A DNA stretch of 64,000 nucleotides from Paractinoplanes polyasparticus (GTDB taxonomy: Bacteria; Actinomycetota; Actinomycetes; Mycobacteriales; Micromonosporaceae): NCBI RefSeq assembly GCF_019710575.1, contig NZ_JAHWFK010000031.1, forward strand, positions 124,001 to 188,000. The letters run 5' to 3'. Position numbers and translations under genes: made by a program. Shown one piece after another: positions 8,244 to 16,857 of the stretch. Every line of letters starts with the position of its first letter. Position 1 is the stretch's first letter. The notes beneath the pieces are model-generated. The model saw only the letters and a program-made list of their open reading frames with translations. It was not told the DNA's origin and searched no databases.

Positions 8244-9046
8244 TGGAGTTTCTCGATGTGGTGCGTCGCCGCCGGACGACCAACGGCCCGTTCCTGCCCG
8301 ACCCGGTCTCCGAGGAGCATCAGCGGCTGCTGATGGAGGTCGCCGGGCGGGCCCCGTCCCAGCTGAACAGCCAGCCGTGGCGATTCGTGATCGTGGAGGA
8401 ACGCCCGGCGATCGAGGCCATCGCCCGGATCAGCGGCGAGAGCATGACCGAGGCGATGTCCAACGGCACGTTCTTCGAGCGGTACAAGCCCTATTTCCGG
8501 TTCAGCAAGCAGGAGATGGAACGCCGGCGCGACGGGATGCTGTTCGACCGTCTGCCCGCGCCGCTGCGCCCGTTCACCAGCCAGGTGTTCACCGGCCGCG
8601 GGCAGAAGCTCATGAACGCCATGCGCGTGCCGCAGACCCTGGGCGAGGAGAACCGCAAACTCGTCGCCGGGTCCCCGCTGCTGCTCGGCGTGATGCTCGA
8701 CCGGTCCGAGTACCGGCCCGGCGAACTGTCGTCGTTCTATTCGGTGTTCAGCATGGGCGCGGCGATGGAGAACCTGTGGCTGACCACGGTCGAGCTCGGC
8801 CTGGGCATCCAGTTCATCTCCTTCCCGATGGAGGTGCCCGGCCGCTGGGACGAGATCGTGCGCCTGCTCGAGGTGCCGGACGACCTGGAGCTGATGGCCG
8901 TGTACCGGCTCGGCTACCTGCCCGCCGAGCAGCGGCGGCCGCCTATCGACTGGACCAGCGAGCAACGCAAGCTGCCGTCGCAGTACGTCTTCCGCGGCAC
9001 CTGCGCGACCCCGCAGGAAGGCTGGGACAACAGTAACGGCGGCTGA
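8243..9046 (+). CDS. nitroreductase family oxidoreductase
   Basis: 267 residues of the FMN-dependent nitroreductase fold. Signature regions are VVRRRRTTNGPF at the N-terminus (phosphate-binding arginines), APSQLNSQPWRFVIVE (FMN contact) and the C-terminal ELMAVYRLGYLPAEQ. An insertion of about 70 residues (GTFFERYKPYFRFSKQEMER onward) separates the halves. This resembles the longer, specialised branch rather than NfsB. It likely reduces a quinone or unsaturated ring with NAD(P)H. It is the last gene of the operon and converges on the PaaX gene 16 bases away. Confidence 0.85.
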   Translation: MEFLDVVRRRRTTNGPFLPDPVSEEHQRLLMEVAGRAPSQLNSQPWRFVIVEERPAIEAIARISGESMTEAMSNGTFFERYKPYFRFSKQEMERRRDGMLFDRLPAPLRPFTSQVFTGRGQKLMNAMRVPQTLGEENRKLVAGSPLLLGVMLDRSEYRPGELSSFYSVFSMGAAMENLWLTTVELGLGIQFISFPMEVPGRWDEIVRLLEVPDDLELMAVYRLGYLPAEQRRPPIDWTSEQRKLPSQYVFRGTCATPQEGWDNSNGG

Positions 9047-9062
9047 GGGGGCCGTGACAGTG

Positions 9063-10034
9063 TCAGACCGAGTGGCTCGCCGGGCGCAGGCCGGCGGCCA
9101 GGTCGGCGACGCTGTGCGCCTGAATGCCGGCGACCGGGCCGTCGGCGGAGCGGGCCGCGATGGAACGGACGTGATCCTGGGCGGTGGCGGCCAGACCGTC
9201 GTAGACGGCGACGAACAACGCCCGGGCCGGTTCCCGCAGCCATCCCGGTGGTAGCAGCTGGAGGGGCAGGCGCGGGTCGAGGACGGGCAGGCGGCGGTAG
9301 GTGTCCATGACCTCGGTGCGGGCCCGGACCGCCTCGGCCCCGGTCAGCCGCCCGGTCGAGATCCGGGCCGGCACGAGGCGCCAGTGCTGGATGAAGGCCT
9401 CGTACTCGCGGGCGATGGCCGCGGTGTCCCAGGCCTCCAGGGGCGTCCGGTGCAGGCCGGCGGCGAGTTCGACGTGCCGGGCGCGGAACACGGTCATGGT
9501 GCCAGGGCCCATGAGGGCCAGCTGTGCCCGCGCCTTGTCCGGAAGGTCGTGCGGTGAGATCCACAGGCCGTCGTACAGCGGGGCGTATCCCATCCAGCGC
9601 AATTTGTTGCGGAGCTCCTGCCGTTGGGCGCGTTCCCCTGGTGGCAGCGAGAAAGCGATCAGGGTCCAGTGCTCGTCCCACGGTTCGGCGCCTCCGGCGG
9701 GCGAGACGATCGAGCTGCCGCCGACGGACAGGAAGGCGGCCGCGTCCGGGGTGAGCCGGTAGGCGCTCCGCCGTCCCTGCCGCTGGACCTGCAGCACCCC
9801 GCGCCGGGCGAGGCGGCTGATGGCGGTCCGCGCCCCGGCGTAGCTCACACCGGCCTCGGCGAGCAGGGCCACGATGGCGGCCGACGGCAGTTCGGCCCCG
9901 GTGCTCAGGGTGTAGTCGGCGAGCAGAGTCACCGTCAGGTCCTGCGGTGAGTTGCCGGCCTGCCGCCGGGGTAGGCGAACGGTTCCCGCAGCGTCGTCCG
10001 GGAAGATCTCGTCGATGTCGTACGGGCTGGTCAC
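9063..10034 (-). CDS. PaaX family transcriptional regulator
   Basis: About 323 residues from GTG 10034, which has GGAG nine bases upstream; an ATG at 10085 would add a disordered leader. The N-terminal winged helix reads LTVTLLADYTLSTGAELPSA, then VSYAGARTAISRLARRGVL. The central PaaX domain has LRWMGYAPLYDGLWISPHDL, and the C-terminal portion has the family pattern up to the end. PaaX proteins repress aromatic-acid catabolic genes in response to CoA thioesters. No paa genes are nearby, so the target is unknown; the secreted esterase at 10160 lies in the same orientation upstream. Confidence 0.87.
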   Translation of the reverse strand: MTSPYDIDEIFPDDAAGTVRLPRRQAGNSPQDLTVTLLADYTLSTGAELPSAAIVALLAEAGVSYAGARTAISRLARRGVLQVQRQGRRSAYRLTPDAAAFLSVGGSSIVSPAGGAEPWDEHWTLIAFSLPPGERAQRQELRNKLRWMGYAPLYDGLWISPHDLPDKARAQLALMGPGTMTVFRARHVELAAGLHRTPLEAWDTAAIAREYEAFIQHWRLVPARISTGRLTGAEAVRARTEVMDTYRRLPVLDPRLPLQLLPPGWLREPARALFVAVYDGLAATAQDHVRSIAARSADGPVAGIQAHSVADLAAGLRPASHSV

Positions 10035-10159
10035 GCGACGGGCTCCGGCCGGATCGGGGGCTGACGGCTCCGAGGATCTTCCCATGCCCGCATGCGATAC
10101 CGAGACCCCGAGGACCGGGCGGACGGCGTGCCGTCCACCCGGTCCTGCCGATGCCTGTG

Positions 10160-11488
10160 TCAGCCTGTGCAGGCGGAGCCGTTGAGCGCGTACGCGGTGG
10201 GCGCCCCGTTGTTGCCGGTGTGGGTGGCCTGGAATCCGACACTGATCGAAGCGCCGGGCGCCAGGCTCGCGTTGTAGCCGGCGTTGGTCGCCGTGACCCG
10301 TCCGGAGGTGGGCGCGTAGGAGGCGCTCCAGCCGCCGGTGATGGTCTGACCCGGGGGCAGGTCGAAGGCGAGAGCCCAGCCGTTGATCGTGGCGTTGCCG
10401 CTGTTCGTGATGGTGATGTTCGTGGTCAGGCCGGTGTTCCAGGCGTTGACCGTGGCGGTGGCCCGGCACGCCGAGGTCGCCGGCGGGGTCGTCGGAGGAG
10501 TAGTGGGCGGAGTAGTCGGCGGGGTCGTCGGGGGAGTGGTGGGCGGGGTGGTCGGAGGTGTGGTGAGGCCGAAGAAGGCGATGGCGGAAGCAGCCATGCC
10601 GCTGCTGGGCAGGCTGTGCCCGGCGCCCTGGATGCTGTAGGCCTCGACCTGGACGGTGCCCGTGGCGTCGGCCCAGCGGCGGCGGTTCCAGCCCGCCTGC
10701 GGAGTGTCGCTGGACGTGGGCGTCGTGCTGAGCCCGAAGACGTTGGTCCACTGCTCGATCGACTCCTGCAGCAGGGAGTAGGGCACGAGGGTGTCGTTGG
10801 TGCCGTGCCACAGCTGCACGCGGGGACGGGCGCCGGTGTAGCCGGGTGACGCCTGGCGGACGGCGTCACCCCATTGCTGGGGTGTGCGGTTCATGCTGCC
10901 ACCGGTGCACTGACCGCCGGGCGGGTAGTCGGCCGCGTTGGCGAAGCAGTTGAACGGCACGCCCATGAAGGACGCGCCGGCCTTGAACAGGTCGGGATAG
11001 AGGGCGAGCATGTGCTGGGTCATCATGCCGCCGGACGAGCTGCCGGTGGCGTACACCCGGTTCTGGTCGCCGCCGTACCGCTGGCCGGCGTAGGCCACCA
11101 TCGAGGCGATCGAAATCGGATCGCTGCCGCCGTTGCGCTGCTTGGCCGCCGCGGACCAGGTGTCGAAGCATTTACCGAAACCTGCCTCCTGCATCGCGGA
11201 CGGGTAGATCACGATGAACCCGTACCGGTCGGCCAGGGAGGCGAACTCGCTGCCGGAGTAGAAGCCGGGGCCCGAACCGCCGCAGCCGTGCATGGCGACC
11301 ACGATCGCCGGGTTGGCCGGGCGGGTGTCCGGCACGTAGATGTGCATACGCATGCCGCCCGGATTGGCGCCGAAGCCGGTCACCTCGGTCAGCGCGGCCG
11401 CGAAGGCCGGACGGGCCGCCGGGACGGCGAGACCGGCCAGGGTCAGCAAGGTGGTCAGGGCGAACAGCAGGTTGCGTCTGATCTTCAT
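10160..11488 (-). CDS. secreted PHB-depolymerase-type esterase with C-terminal CBM2
   Basis: 442 residues. A signal peptide (MKIRRNLLFALTTLL to AFAA) is followed by an alpha/beta hydrolase of the PHB depolymerase/feruloyl-acetylxylan esterase (CE1-like) group. The nucleophile elbow is TGSSSGG, the acid lies in GTNDTLVP and the His in QGAGHSLPSS; the oxyanion region is AMHGCGGSG. A Thr-Pro linker leads to a CBM2 cellulose-binding module bounded by Cys residues (ACRATATVNAW to NGSACTG). AGGAG stands seven bases before the ATG. It probably removes acyl or feruloyl groups from cell-wall polysaccharide outside the cell; a true polyester substrate is less likely given the CBM2. Confidence 0.9.
   Translation of the reverse strand: MKIRRNLLFALTTLLTLAGLAVPAARPAFAAALTEVTGFGANPGGMRMHIYVPDTRPANPAIVVAMHGCGGSGPGFYSGSEFASLADRYGFIVIYPSAMQEAGFGKCFDTWSAAAKQRNGGSDPISIASMVAYAGQRYGGDQNRVYATGSSSGGMMTQHMLALYPDLFKAGASFMGVPFNCFANAADYPPGGQCTGGSMNRTPQQWGDAVRQASPGYTGARPRVQLWHGTNDTLVPYSLLQESIEQWTNVFGLSTTPTSSDTPQAGWNRRRWADATGTVQVEAYSIQGAGHSLPSSGMAASAIAFFGLTTPPTTPPTTPPTTPPTTPPTTPPTTPPATSACRATATVNAWNTGLTTNITITNSGNATINGWALAFDLPPGQTITGGWSASYAPTSGRVTATNAGYNASLAPGASISVGFQATHTGNNGAPTAYALNGSACTG
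10478..10566 (-). repeat. Thr-Pro linker repeat between esterase and CBM2
   Basis: Tandem degenerate 12-base units encode repeated TTPP, giving a seven-unit flexible linker. Such linkers are normal in secreted modular CAZymes. Shorter versions occur at about 27290-27320 and 60525-60550. Confidence 0.8.
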
Positions 11489-11619
11489 ACTCGTCACTCC
11501 TGAAGGAGGCCGAGCCGTACGCACGGACATGCCACGGGTGCGCACAGCCCACGGGGAAGACGGGGGATGCCGGCCCTGCCCGGAGGACATGCGGGTGCTC
11601 TGCCCTGTCTTCACCCGCA

Positions 11620-11645
11620 CCGGCACCGGAAGTACCCGGTGCCGG
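11620..11645. terminator. 10-bp stem hairpin, possible terminator
   Basis: CCGGCACCGG and CCGGTGCCGG flank the loop AAGTAC. It lies 3' of the SDR gene (which ends at 11760 on the minus strand) and upstream of the esterase gene. There is no U-tract, as is common in actinomycetes. Confidence 0.4.
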
Positions 11646-11695
11646 CCGCCGTGCCGAGGCCGTGTCGCGCGTACCCGGCGAACACGCGTCGTATG

Positions 11696-11708
11696 GCACT
11701 TAGAGTGC
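11696..11708. promoter_or_regulatory. 13-bp palindrome upstream of the CBM2 esterase
   Basis: GCACT-TAG-AGTGC, about 210 bases before the esterase ATG. It is a candidate operator; the regulator is unknown. The rest of 11489-11759 holds no recognisable gene. Confidence 0.3.
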
Positions 11709-11759
11709 ACCCAGAAGAAAAAACTGTCAATCGACGTTCGCCGATCAAAGAAGCCGAGG

Positions 11760-12515
11760 TCACCGCCCCAGCCAGCCTCCGTCCACCGGCAGGATCGCGC
11801 CCGAGACGTAGTCGGACGCCGCTGAGCACAGGAAGACGGTCGCGCCGGCCAGGTCGTCGCCGCGCCCCCATCGTCCGGCGGGGATGCGCTCCAGAATGGA
11901 GCGGGACCGGTCCGGATCGTCGCGCAGCGCCGCGGTGTTGTCGGTGGCGATGTAGCCCGGTGCGATGGCATTGACGTTCACACCCCGGCCGGCCCATTCG
12001 TTGGCCAGCGCGCGGGTGAGCCCGGCTATCCCCGACTTCGCCGCGGTGTAGCCGGGCACGTTGATGCCGCCCTGGAAGCTCAGCAGGCTCGCGGTGAACA
12101 CGATCTTGCCGTGACCGCGTTCCAGCATCGGCCCGGCGATCAGCTGGGTCAGGACGAACTGGCTCGACAGGTCGACTTCGAGCACCCTGTCCCACCAGTG
12201 CAGCGGATGCTGTGCGGCCGGCGCGCGCTCGATGGTGCCGGCGTTGTTGACGAGGATGTCCGGGGCTCGCCCGGTGAGGTTGGTGCCCAGGGCGACCACG
12301 GCCGCCCGGTCGGCGAAGTCGACCGAGTGCGCCTCGAACGACCGCCCGAGCCCACGGATCGTGTCCGCTACCTCGTCGTCGGGCCGCAGCCGGGCGCTGA
12401 CGCCGATGATGTCGGCGCCGGCGGCGGCGAGGGCCTCGGCCATCGCGCGTCCGATGCCCCGGCGGGCGCCGGTGACGACCGCGAGCTTCCCGGTGAGGTC
12501 GAACAACGTGTTCAC
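11760..12515 (-). CDS. SDR family oxidoreductase, KduD/2-keto-3-deoxy-sugar-acid dehydrogenase type
   Basis: 251 residues, a classical short-chain dehydrogenase. The cofactor motif is VVTGARRGIGRAMA, followed by NNAG, the catalytic YTAAKSG and the PG motif IAPGYIATDNTAAL, which with its start FDLTGKLAVVTG is typical of 2-deoxy-D-gluconate 3-dehydrogenase (KduD) relatives. In the oxidative L-fucose route an SDR of this kind oxidises 2-keto-3-deoxy-L-fuconate. It starts at GTG 12515, overlapping the stop of the Zn-dehydrogenase (GTGA), so the two are one operon, divergent from the importer operon at 13635. Confidence 0.87.
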   Translation of the reverse strand: MNTLFDLTGKLAVVTGARRGIGRAMAEALAAAGADIIGVSARLRPDDEVADTIRGLGRSFEAHSVDFADRAAVVALGTNLTGRAPDILVNNAGTIERAPAAQHPLHWWDRVLEVDLSSQFVLTQLIAGPMLERGHGKIVFTASLLSFQGGINVPGYTAAKSGIAGLTRALANEWAGRGVNVNAIAPGYIATDNTAALRDDPDRSRSILERIPAGRWGRGDDLAGATVFLCSAASDYVSGAILPVDGGWLGR

Positions 12516-13540
12516 GCCCGGTCCTCGCCGGCCACGTCGACCAGGATCTTCATGCCCCGGCCCGCCGAGAGGTCCTTGACGGCGGTCGCGGTCTCCTCGA
12601 GCGCGACGACGCCGGAGATCAGCTCGGCGCCGGGGACGACCCCCTGGTGCAGCAGCTGGATCGCCCGTTCGAAATCGGATCGCTGGTAGACGCGCGCGCC
12701 GAGAAGGCGCAGTTCCCGCCAGAACACGCGCTGCAGGTCGATCTCCCGGGCCGCGGAGTGGATGGCGACGACGACGATCGTGCCCCGGACCTTCGCCAGC
12801 GAGGTGGCCGAGCGGGCCGCGGCGGCCGCGCCGGAGACCTCGAAGACGACGTCGGCGCCGGTCCCGTTGGTCCGGCGCTCGACCTCGGCAACAAGGTCGG
12901 CGGCCGCCGGGTCCAGGACGTCGATCCCGAGGGCCGCAATGAGCTCACGGCGGCTCTCGTCGATCTCGGCCACCAGGACGTCCGCTCCCGCGTGCCGGGC
13001 CACGCAGGCGATGAGGACGCCGATCGGGCCGCCGCCGAGGACGACGACACGGTCGCCGATCTGCAGCTCCGAGCGCCGCACGTCGTGCACGGCGACCGCA
13101 ACGGGTTCGACGAGGGCCGCGGTCCGCAGGTCGAGGCCGGCCGGCAGCGGCACGGCGATCTCGGCCGGAACGTTCCAGAGCTGCTGCAGGGCGCCGGGGG
13201 CGTCGATACCCACGAAGGTCAGGTTCTGGCAGATGTGCTGGTGACCGGCGAGGCAGGCGGCACACGTGCCGTCCCAGAGCAGCGGCATGACGGTCAACGG
13301 GTCACCGGGTGCCCAGCCCTCCACCCCGGATCCGACGGCGGCCACGGTGCCCGAGGCCTCGTGGCCGAAGACGAGGGGAGTGCGGACCCGGGCATCCATG
13401 TTGCCGTGCGCGATGTGCAGATCCGTGCCGCACAGCCCGCAGTAGGCCACAGCGATCTGCAACTCACCGGGCCCTGGTGGCGCCGCGTCCACGGACATCG
13501 TCCGCAGTCGTCCCGTGCCCTCGTACGCGATGGCTTTCAA
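12512..13540 (-). CDS. zinc-dependent MDR alcohol/polyol dehydrogenase
   Basis: About 342 residues of the medium-chain dehydrogenase family (sorbitol/threonine dehydrogenase branch). The catalytic zinc site is CGLCGTDLHIAHG with FGHEASG. In the structural-zinc lobe (DGTCAACLAGHQHIC) the first of the usual four Cys is Asp. The Rossmann motif is VVVLGGGPIGVLIA. I chose TTG 13540 because AAGGGGG lies seven bases upstream; TTG 13558 is an alternative. It is the first gene of a two-gene operon with the SDR. It probably oxidises or reduces a sugar alcohol or keto-acid of the same pathway; its step is not assigned. Confidence 0.85.
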   Translation of the reverse strand: MKAIAYEGTGRLRTMSVDAAPPGPGELQIAVAYCGLCGTDLHIAHGNMDARVRTPLVFGHEASGTVAAVGSGVEGWAPGDPLTVMPLLWDGTCAACLAGHQHICQNLTFVGIDAPGALQQLWNVPAEIAVPLPAGLDLRTAALVEPVAVAVHDVRRSELQIGDRVVVLGGGPIGVLIACVARHAGADVLVAEIDESRRELIAALGIDVLDPAAADLVAEVERRTNGTGADVVFEVSGAAAAARSATSLAKVRGTIVVVAIHSAAREIDLQRVFWRELRLLGARVYQRSDFERAIQLLHQGVVPGAELISGVVALEETATAVKDLSAGRGMKILVDVAGEDRA

Positions 13541-13562
13541 GCTGAGACCCCCTTGCAAACAT

Positions 13563-13581
13563 CATACGTATGCTCTTATAT
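13563..13581. promoter_or_regulatory. operator-like motif in the divergent sugar-locus promoter
   Basis: The palindrome CATACGTATG (13563-13572) is followed by CTTATAT (13575-13581). Read on the minus strand this is ATATAAG, two bases, then CATACGT. The same arrangement occurs at 21390-21404 upstream of a GntR/FCD gene. It sits between the Zn-dehydrogenase and SBP starts and is probably a GntR operator controlling both operons. Confidence 0.6.
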
Positions 13582-13634
13582 TTCGGGTCGATGAACGAGG
13601 CGTCAATAAGCAACATCAAAAAAAGGACGACGAC

Positions 13635-15005
13635 ATGGTCCGTTTCAGACGTGCTCACCACTTTCGTTCCCTGCTGACGATGACCGGCACGGCAGGGATG
13701 CTGATCCTGGCCCTCGCCGGCTGCGGAGGCAACGACAGCGACAGCGGTCCGACCACCGGGTCGTACGGATTTCCCCAGGCCACCCAGGACGAGAAGTCCA
13801 CGATCACGGTGTGGGTGGACGCGGACCGCACCAAGGCCGCGGACGCTTTCAAGAAGGCCCACCCCGAGGTGCCGATCACCGTGGTGACCTACGACGGCTC
13901 GGCCAACGGCTCCAACTCGTTCCGGACGAAGATGCAGCTCTTCGACCGGGCCGGGAGCGGCTGGCCCGACGTCGTGTTCTCGACCCAGAACAACGACGCG
14001 GCGTGGGCCAGCCAGAAGAGCAACGGCAAGCAGGCGTTCGCCGCCGTGCTCAGCGACGGGCTGGTCGCCAAGGACACCCTCGACAAGTTCACCCCGGGCG
14101 CGCTGAACCCGTGCACCGTCGAGGGCAAGGTCTACTGCCTGCGCAACGACCTCGCGCAGGCGGTGCTCTGGTACAACAAGACGCTGCTCGACCGGTTCGG
14201 CTACAAGGTGCCGACCACCTGGCAGGAATACCAGGCGCTCGGCGAGAAGGTCGCCCAGGAGCACCCCGGCCACATCGTCGGCACGGTGGGCGACGCCTGG
14301 ACGCCGGAGGTCTTCTTCTGGGGCAGCAAGTGCCAGGCGAACGACATCACCGGCCCGAAGACCGTCACGGTGAACACCGGCACCCCGGAGTGCCAGCGGG
14401 CCGCGGCGATGCTCGACACTCTGATCAAGAACGGCACCACCCCGAACATCAGCGTCTTCACGCCCGAGTTCGTCCAGAAGTACTCCGGCAAGGTGCTGAT
14501 GATGCCCGGGCCGGCCTGGTACGCGGGCGCCATCTTCAACAACCCGGAGTCGCTCAAGGTCCCGGCCGGGCAGCTCGGGGTGGCGGCACCCCTGGCCTGG
14601 CAGGGCGAGGAGGCGGTGACCGGCAACGTCGGCGGCGGCACCTGGTTCGTCAGCAGCCACTCCAAGAATCTCAAGGCGGCCGAGTCCTTCGTCCGATTCG
14701 CCACGACCGCCGATGAGTACCAGGTCGAAGTCGCTCCGGGGTATCCCGCGTACGCGCCGGCCGCCCAGAAGTGGGTGACCAAGCAGGAGGCGAGCAAGTA
14801 CTACGCCACCGATCTGCAGGCCGTGGTCAAGGCCGGCACGTCGATCTGGAGCGGCTGGGGCTCGGGGATCTTCAGCCAGGAGGCCATCTGGGCCAAGACG
14901 ATGACACCGGGCATCGCCGGCGGCAAGAGCCTGGTTTCGCTGTTGCCCGAATGGCAGACGGCGATCAAGAACCAGGCGCAGGTCGACGGATACACGGTCA
15001 AATGA
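13635..15005 (+). CDS. carbohydrate ABC transporter substrate-binding lipoprotein
   Basis: 456 residues. A signal with lipobox LALAG-C is followed by an extracellular solute-binding domain of family 1 (MalE/UgpB-like): ITVWVDADRTKAADAFKKAH, LWYNKTLLDRFGYKVPTTW, and a C-terminal helical lobe. AAGGACG lies about eight bases before the ATG. It captures a sugar outside the membrane for the two permeases that follow. No ATPase is encoded, so a shared MsiK-type ATPase elsewhere is expected. The operon continues to the dehydratase, lactonase and aldose dehydrogenase. Confidence 0.92.
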   Translation: MVRFRRAHHFRSLLTMTGTAGMLILALAGCGGNDSDSGPTTGSYGFPQATQDEKSTITVWVDADRTKAADAFKKAHPEVPITVVTYDGSANGSNSFRTKMQLFDRAGSGWPDVVFSTQNNDAAWASQKSNGKQAFAAVLSDGLVAKDTLDKFTPGALNPCTVEGKVYCLRNDLAQAVLWYNKTLLDRFGYKVPTTWQEYQALGEKVAQEHPGHIVGTVGDAWTPEVFFWGSKCQANDITGPKTVTVNTGTPECQRAAAMLDTLIKNGTTPNISVFTPEFVQKYSGKVLMMPGPAWYAGAIFNNPESLKVPAGQLGVAAPLAWQGEEAVTGNVGGGTWFVSSHSKNLKAAESFVRFATTADEYQVEVAPGYPAYAPAAQKWVTKQEASKYYATDLQAVVKAGTSIWSGWGSGIFSQEAIWAKTMTPGIAGGKSLVSLLPEWQTAIKNQAQVDGYTVK

Positions 15006-15931
15006 CGATGGTCGACACCGCCCGTACGGCGGCTGCGGCGACCGGGCGGGCGGCCAAGCGGCCGCCCGCCCGGCGGGGCGCCGCGATGAGCTACGGCTTC
15101 GTCTCGCTCTACGCGGTGCTCACGCTGGCGTTCGGGATCCTGCCCGCGCTCTACGCCCTGTATCTCGCCTTCACCGACGGCGAGGGCGGCTTCGCCGGGC
15201 TGGCCAACTTCAGCAAGGTCGTCGGCGACTTCCGGTTCTGGCCGGCGGTCACGCACGTGGCGCTGTACCTGGTCATCTGGCTGGTCGCGCTGGTGGTCCT
15301 GGTGACCCTGCTGGCCGTCGTCGTCCACGCGATCCGGGTCCGGTGGCTCAGCCGTACGCTGCGGTTCGTCTTCTACCTGCCCGGGGCGCTGGCGGGCGCG
15401 TCGAGCGTGATGCTGTGGTTGTTCGTGCTCGACCCGACGGCCAGCCCGGTCGGCGGCCTGCTGCGGCTGCTCGGCTTCGACAGCTTCGTGCAGGTCATCG
15501 TTCCGGGCAACCTGCCGGTCGTCTTCGCGATCATCGCGTTCTGGACCGGCGCCGGCGGGTGGATCGTCATCATGTACGGGGCGCTCAACAACATCAGCGC
15601 CGAAGTGATCGAGGCGGCCCGGGTGGACGGCGCCAACGCCGTCCAGATCGCCTGGCGCATCCAGATTCCGATGCTGCGCAAGTGGATCTCGTACATGGGC
15701 ATCATGTCGCTCGCCGCCGGCACCCAGCTCTTCGTCGAGCCGCAGTTGCTCTCCCAGGCCAGCAACGCGGTCGTGCCCAACGACTACTCCCTCAACCAGC
15801 TCGCCTACCAGTACGCGTTCCAGCAGAACGACTTCAACGGCGCGGCGGCGATCTCGCTGCTGCTGCTCGTCATCGCCCTCGCGCTGTCGGCCGTCTTCGT
15901 GACGCGCGGCGGCCTGTTCGAGCGGGACTGA
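15002..15931 (+). CDS. sugar ABC transporter permease (MalF-like)
   Basis: 309 residues, about six membrane helices. It has a basic N-terminus and the EAA-loop for ATPase contact, EAARVDGANAVQIAWRIQIP. The ATG overlaps the SBP stop (ATGA). It pairs with the permease at 15936 to form the channel of the importer. Confidence 0.92.
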   Translation: MTMVDTARTAAAATGRAAKRPPARRGAAMSYGFVSLYAVLTLAFGILPALYALYLAFTDGEGGFAGLANFSKVVGDFRFWPAVTHVALYLVIWLVALVVLVTLLAVVVHAIRVRWLSRTLRFVFYLPGALAGASSVMLWLFVLDPTASPVGGLLRLLGFDSFVQVIVPGNLPVVFAIIAFWTGAGGWIVIMYGALNNISAEVIEAARVDGANAVQIAWRIQIPMLRKWISYMGIMSLAAGTQLFVEPQLLSQASNAVVPNDYSLNQLAYQYAFQQNDFNGAAAISLLLLVIALALSAVFVTRGGLFERD

Positions 15932-15935
15932 ACCC

Positions 15936-16829
15936 ATGACCTCTGCGCCCATCAGAACCTCACCCACCGGCTGGAGCGGCCGGACGATCGTCACGGTCGT
16001 GGTGACGGTCTTCGTGCTGTTCTTCGCCATCCCTCTCGTCTGGCTGCTGCTGGCCACGACAAAATCCGCGCGCGGCCTGATCGTCGACAACCCGTTCGCG
16101 CCGGGGAGCCTGAGCGGCCTGTCGACCAACTGGAGTCAGCTGTTCGCGTTCCAGGACGGCGCGGTCACCACGTGGATGGGCAACTCGGCCCTGTACGCCG
16201 TGGGTGCGCTGATCATCACCCTGGTCGCCAGCATCCCGGCCGGGTACGCGCTGGCCCTGAACGAGTTCCGGTTCCGGCGGCTGCTGCTGGTGCTGACCCT
16301 GGTCGTCATGCTCATCCCGAACACCGCGCTCGTGCTGCCGATCTTCCTCGAGCTCAACGCCGTGGGCCTGATCGGCAGCTCGCTGTCGGTGATCCTGCCG
16401 ATGTCCTTCTTCCCGTTCGGGGTCTACCTGACGTACATCTACTTCTCCACCGCCATCCCGCGGGATCTGCTGGCCGCGGCCCGGATCGACGGCTGCCGGG
16501 AGTTCCAGGTGTTCACCAGGATCGCTCTGCCGCTGGCGGCGCCGATCGTGGCCCTGGTGGCGTTCTTCAGCTTCGTGCAGAACTGGAACAACTTCTTCCT
16601 GCCCTTCGTGATGCTGCCCTCCAGCGACGGCTATCCGGTCCAGGTGGGACTGACCTCGCTGCTCGCGTCCACCCCGGCGTTCAACCCCAGTTCCGCCGGC
16701 GCCCAGTCGGTGCAGCTGCCGACGCTCGCCCTGGCGACCGTGGTCTCGGTGCTGCCGGTGCTCATCGTCTTCCTCGTGTCCCAGCGCTTCCTGGTCGCCG
16801 GCATGACAGCCGGCGGGACCAAGGAGTGA
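15936..16829 (+). CDS. sugar ABC transporter permease (MalG-like)
   Basis: 297 residues, six predicted helices. The EAA loop is AAARIDGCREFQVFTRIALP. It begins five bases after the MalF-like gene. The C-terminal region has the NNFFLPF pattern usual for MalG-type subunits. Confidence 0.92.
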   Translation: MTSAPIRTSPTGWSGRTIVTVVVTVFVLFFAIPLVWLLLATTKSARGLIVDNPFAPGSLSGLSTNWSQLFAFQDGAVTTWMGNSALYAVGALIITLVASIPAGYALALNEFRFRRLLLVLTLVVMLIPNTALVLPIFLELNAVGLIGSSLSVILPMSFFPFGVYLTYIYFSTAIPRDLLAAARIDGCREFQVFTRIALPLAAPIVALVAFFSFVQNWNNFFLPFVMLPSSDGYPVQVGLTSLLASTPAFNPSSAGAQSVQLPTLALATVVSVLPVLIVFLVSQRFLVAGMTAGGTKE

Positions 16830-16857
16830 CCACCATGCCGTCCGACCAGGAGTCACC

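Noticed and set aside
10478..10566. Short tandem repeats that could suggest a CRISPR or satellite
   Set aside because: They encode a Thr-Pro linker in frame and have no spacer structure.
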